Notes under the pieces: model-generated
The model's database searches: none
Told to the model about the DNA's origin: nothing
What the model saw: only the letters and a program-made list of their open reading frames with translations
Shown: positions 6,488 to 7,159 of the stretch, piece by piece
Layout: every line of letters starts with the position of its first letter
Numbering within the stretch: the first letter of the stretch is position 1
From: JBBRLA01 sp038231615
GTDB taxonomy: Bacteria > Myxococcota_A > Polyangia > Palsa-1104 > JAEUJZ01
Assembly: GCA_038231615.1 (NCBI GenBank)
Contig: JBBRLA010000454.1
Location: 1 to 7,159, forward strand
DNA: 7,159 nucleotides
Direction: 5' to 3'
Translations under genes and position numbers: made by a program

Positions 6488-6719
6488 CTGCCAACTCTTC
6501 CGGGGTCATGCGGAAGGTAGGAATCCCATAGTCGGCAAGCCGGCTCAAGAAGACCGGTTTGGGGATACCGGCGAACTCGGCAGCCGCCCCCGAGGAGAGC
6601 CTGCCCATCTCATGAAGCTTCATGGCGGCGGCGAGGCGGATCTCATCCGCCAGGCGGTCCTGGGTGAGCTTGAGCGCCAGCAGAAAATGTTCGGGTATCG
6701 CGAATGAGACGTCTGCCAT
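6468..6719 (-). CDS. UPF0175-family antitoxin
   Basis: An 83-residue protein of the UPF0175 family, the usual partner of DUF3368 PIN toxins. It opens with MADVSFAIPEHFLLALKL, then a helical region LADEIRLAAAMKLHEMGRLS (23-42). A helix-turn-helix-like segment follows, SGAAAEFAGIPKPVFLSRLADYGI (about 43-66), which probably binds DNA. The C-terminal MTPEELADDLAHA probably contacts the toxin. Its gene is first in the pair and overlaps the toxin start by 20 nt, the usual antitoxin-first order. The start ATG has no SD and lies directly after a -10-like TACAAT, so the mRNA may be leaderless. A 10-bp palindrome covers the start codon and may be an autoregulatory site. Confidence 0.9.
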   Translation of the reverse strand: MADVSFAIPEHFLLALKLTQDRLADEIRLAAAMKLHEMGRLSSGAAAEFAGIPKPVFLSRLADYGIPTFRMTPEELADDLAHA

Positions 6720-6757
6720 CTATAGATATTGTAGACGGTACAGGGCCATCGCGCCAG
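6718..6757 (-). promoter_or_regulatory. putative leaderless promoter and operator of the UPF0175/PIN pair
   Basis: Read on the minus strand, a weak -35-like CTGGCG (6757-6752) is followed after 18 nt by TACAAT (6733-6728), a good -10. Transcription would start about 6-9 nt later, at or next to the ATG at 6719. A perfect 10-bp palindrome, ATCTATAGAT (6718-6727), sits between the -10 and the start codon and overlaps it, a good position for repression by the antitoxin. The -10 and palindrome are seen; their function is inferred. Confidence 0.4.
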
Positions 6758-6788
6758 AGGCTTCGCCGGTTCAGGGGGTGAGCGGCCC

Positions 6789-6857
6789 GTGGGGAATCCA
6801 TTGCCCATGAAAAATGGGGAATTCATTGCCCATCCGGATGGGCAATGGATTCCCCAC
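6789..6857. repeat. three-unit inverted-repeat element
   Basis: Three copies of one 19-20-bp unit are packed into 69 bp. Unit 1, GTGGGGAATCCATTGCCCAT (6789-6808), is a perfect 20-bp inverted repeat of unit 3 (6838-6857). Unit 2 (6815-6833) is a direct copy of unit 1 with one change (TTC for TCC). Units 2 and 3 together make a 42-bp near-perfect palindrome (6815-6856) centred on CCGG, with a single T/G mismatch. Short arms AGCGG (6781-6785) and CCGCT (6862-6866) extend the outer stem. Units 1 and 2 compete for unit 3, so two alternative hairpins are possible. It begins 1 nt after the stop of the methyltransferase remnant. There is no T-run, so a REP/MITE-like repeat fits better than a rho-independent terminator. 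Confidence 0.85.
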
Positions 6858-6858
6858 G

Positions 6859-7159
6859 CTACCGCTGCTTACGAAACAGGTAGAGAAGGCGCGGGTGGTG
6901 CTGCTCCGCGTACTTCCAGCCATCGACGGGTCCCCAGCCCTCGTTGCGCATGCACTCCACCAGCTTCTGGGTGTCGTAGCGCTTCAGGTGGATCAAGGAG
7001 AAGGAGCGGGCTTCTCCACTCAGACAGGGACTTCGGCCAGAGGGGAGGAGATCGATCCGATCAACTGAACTGGCAGCCCGTGGGGGGCTCCTCGATGGAG
7101 TAAAGCAGAAGCCGCCCTTCTCTTTGTAGCTTGCGATCGTTCAAGATACGACAGGCGTC
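6859..7159 (-). pseudogene. C-terminal part of a probable SAM-dependent methyltransferase, frameshifted
   Basis: The gene enters from the right edge. The first frame reads DACRILNDRKLQREGRLLLY, then SIEEPPTGCQFS and TGA at 7063-7061. A second frame, open from 7140 to the TAG at 6861-6859, ends with SFSLIHLKRYDTQKLVECM, RNEGWGPVDGWKYAEQHHPR and LLYLFRKQR. Dropping one C from the C6 run at 7087-7082 joins the two into one ORF with no other stop. RILN...GRLLLYSIEEPP resembles the late beta strand of class I methyltransferases (RvLkpGGrLLLsvpEP). HLKRYDTQKLVECMRNEGW plus RLLYLFRK resembles their C-terminal helix and final strand. The second frame has no credible start of its own. The cause could be a true inactivating indel, slippage at the C run or a sequencing error. 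The family call is tentative, as only about 100 codons are visible. Confidence 0.45.
6871..6888 (+). repeat. 18-bp direct repeat, copy 2
   Basis: This copy is identical to 5844-5861. Here it lies antisense within the end of the methyltransferase remnant, where the minus strand encodes LLYLFR. Similarity stops at both edges, so the identity is limited to these 18 bp. Confidence 0.7.

Noticed and set aside
6620..6826. 68-codon minus-strand frame starting in the inverted-repeat element
   Set aside because: Its N-terminus is only the translated repeat and the rest overlaps the UPF0175 gene out of frame.
1..7159. CRISPR array, tRNA, rRNA, transposase
   Set aside because: No regularly spaced repeats, no cloverleaf or rRNA-like segment and no transposase motifs were seen; the only multi-copy repeat is the three-unit element at 6789-6857.

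Overview
The window is a defence-type accessory region from a GC-rich bacterium, most likely a proteobacterium. That assignment is an inference from base composition and gene families; no rRNA, tRNA or housekeeping gene is present to fix the taxon. Almost everything is on the minus strand, so the natural reading order is from right to left.

The core is the front half of a BREX phage-defence operon. Reading right to left it has a small XRE-type regulator (5658-5416), brxA (5405-4815), brxB (4818-4243) and brxC (4229-660). The genes are packed tightly: a 10-nt gap, a 4-nt ATGA overlap and a 13-nt gap. BrxC is full length with clear Walker A and B motifs. The brxA-brxB-brxC order fits type 1 BREX best, and types 5 and 6 are possible. 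The methyltransferase pglX, the phosphatase-like pglZ and brxL or a helicase are not in the window, so completeness cannot be judged.

Downstream of brxC, where pglX would normally follow, there is a 153-bp gap and then an MqsA-like (YgiT zinc finger plus XRE helix-turn-helix) antitoxin-type gene (506-33). No toxin lies beside it on the same strand. The last codons of a plus-strand gene run into its 3' end, and the two genes share one CTAG tetranucleotide for both stop codons.

Upstream of the BREX regulator (5659-5989) is a gene-poor stretch. It has an AT-rich putative promoter, two hairpins and a 36-codon plus-strand ORF with an ideal Shine-Dalgarno sequence. This ORF carries the same ENGGGPG-[LV]-R motif as the C-terminus of the BREX XRE regulator. 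An exact 18-bp repeat inside it recurs at 6871-6888.

Further right is a toxin-antitoxin pair on the minus strand: a UPF0175-family antitoxin (6719-6468) overlapping a DUF3368 PIN-domain toxin (6487-5990). Next comes a compact three-unit inverted-repeat element (6789-6857). At the window edge is the C-terminal part of what looks like a SAM-dependent methyltransferase, split by a +1 frameshift that maps to a run of six C's.

Overall the picture is a BREX operon with TA genes on both sides and remnants and repeats at its upstream border, as expected of a recombining defence island.
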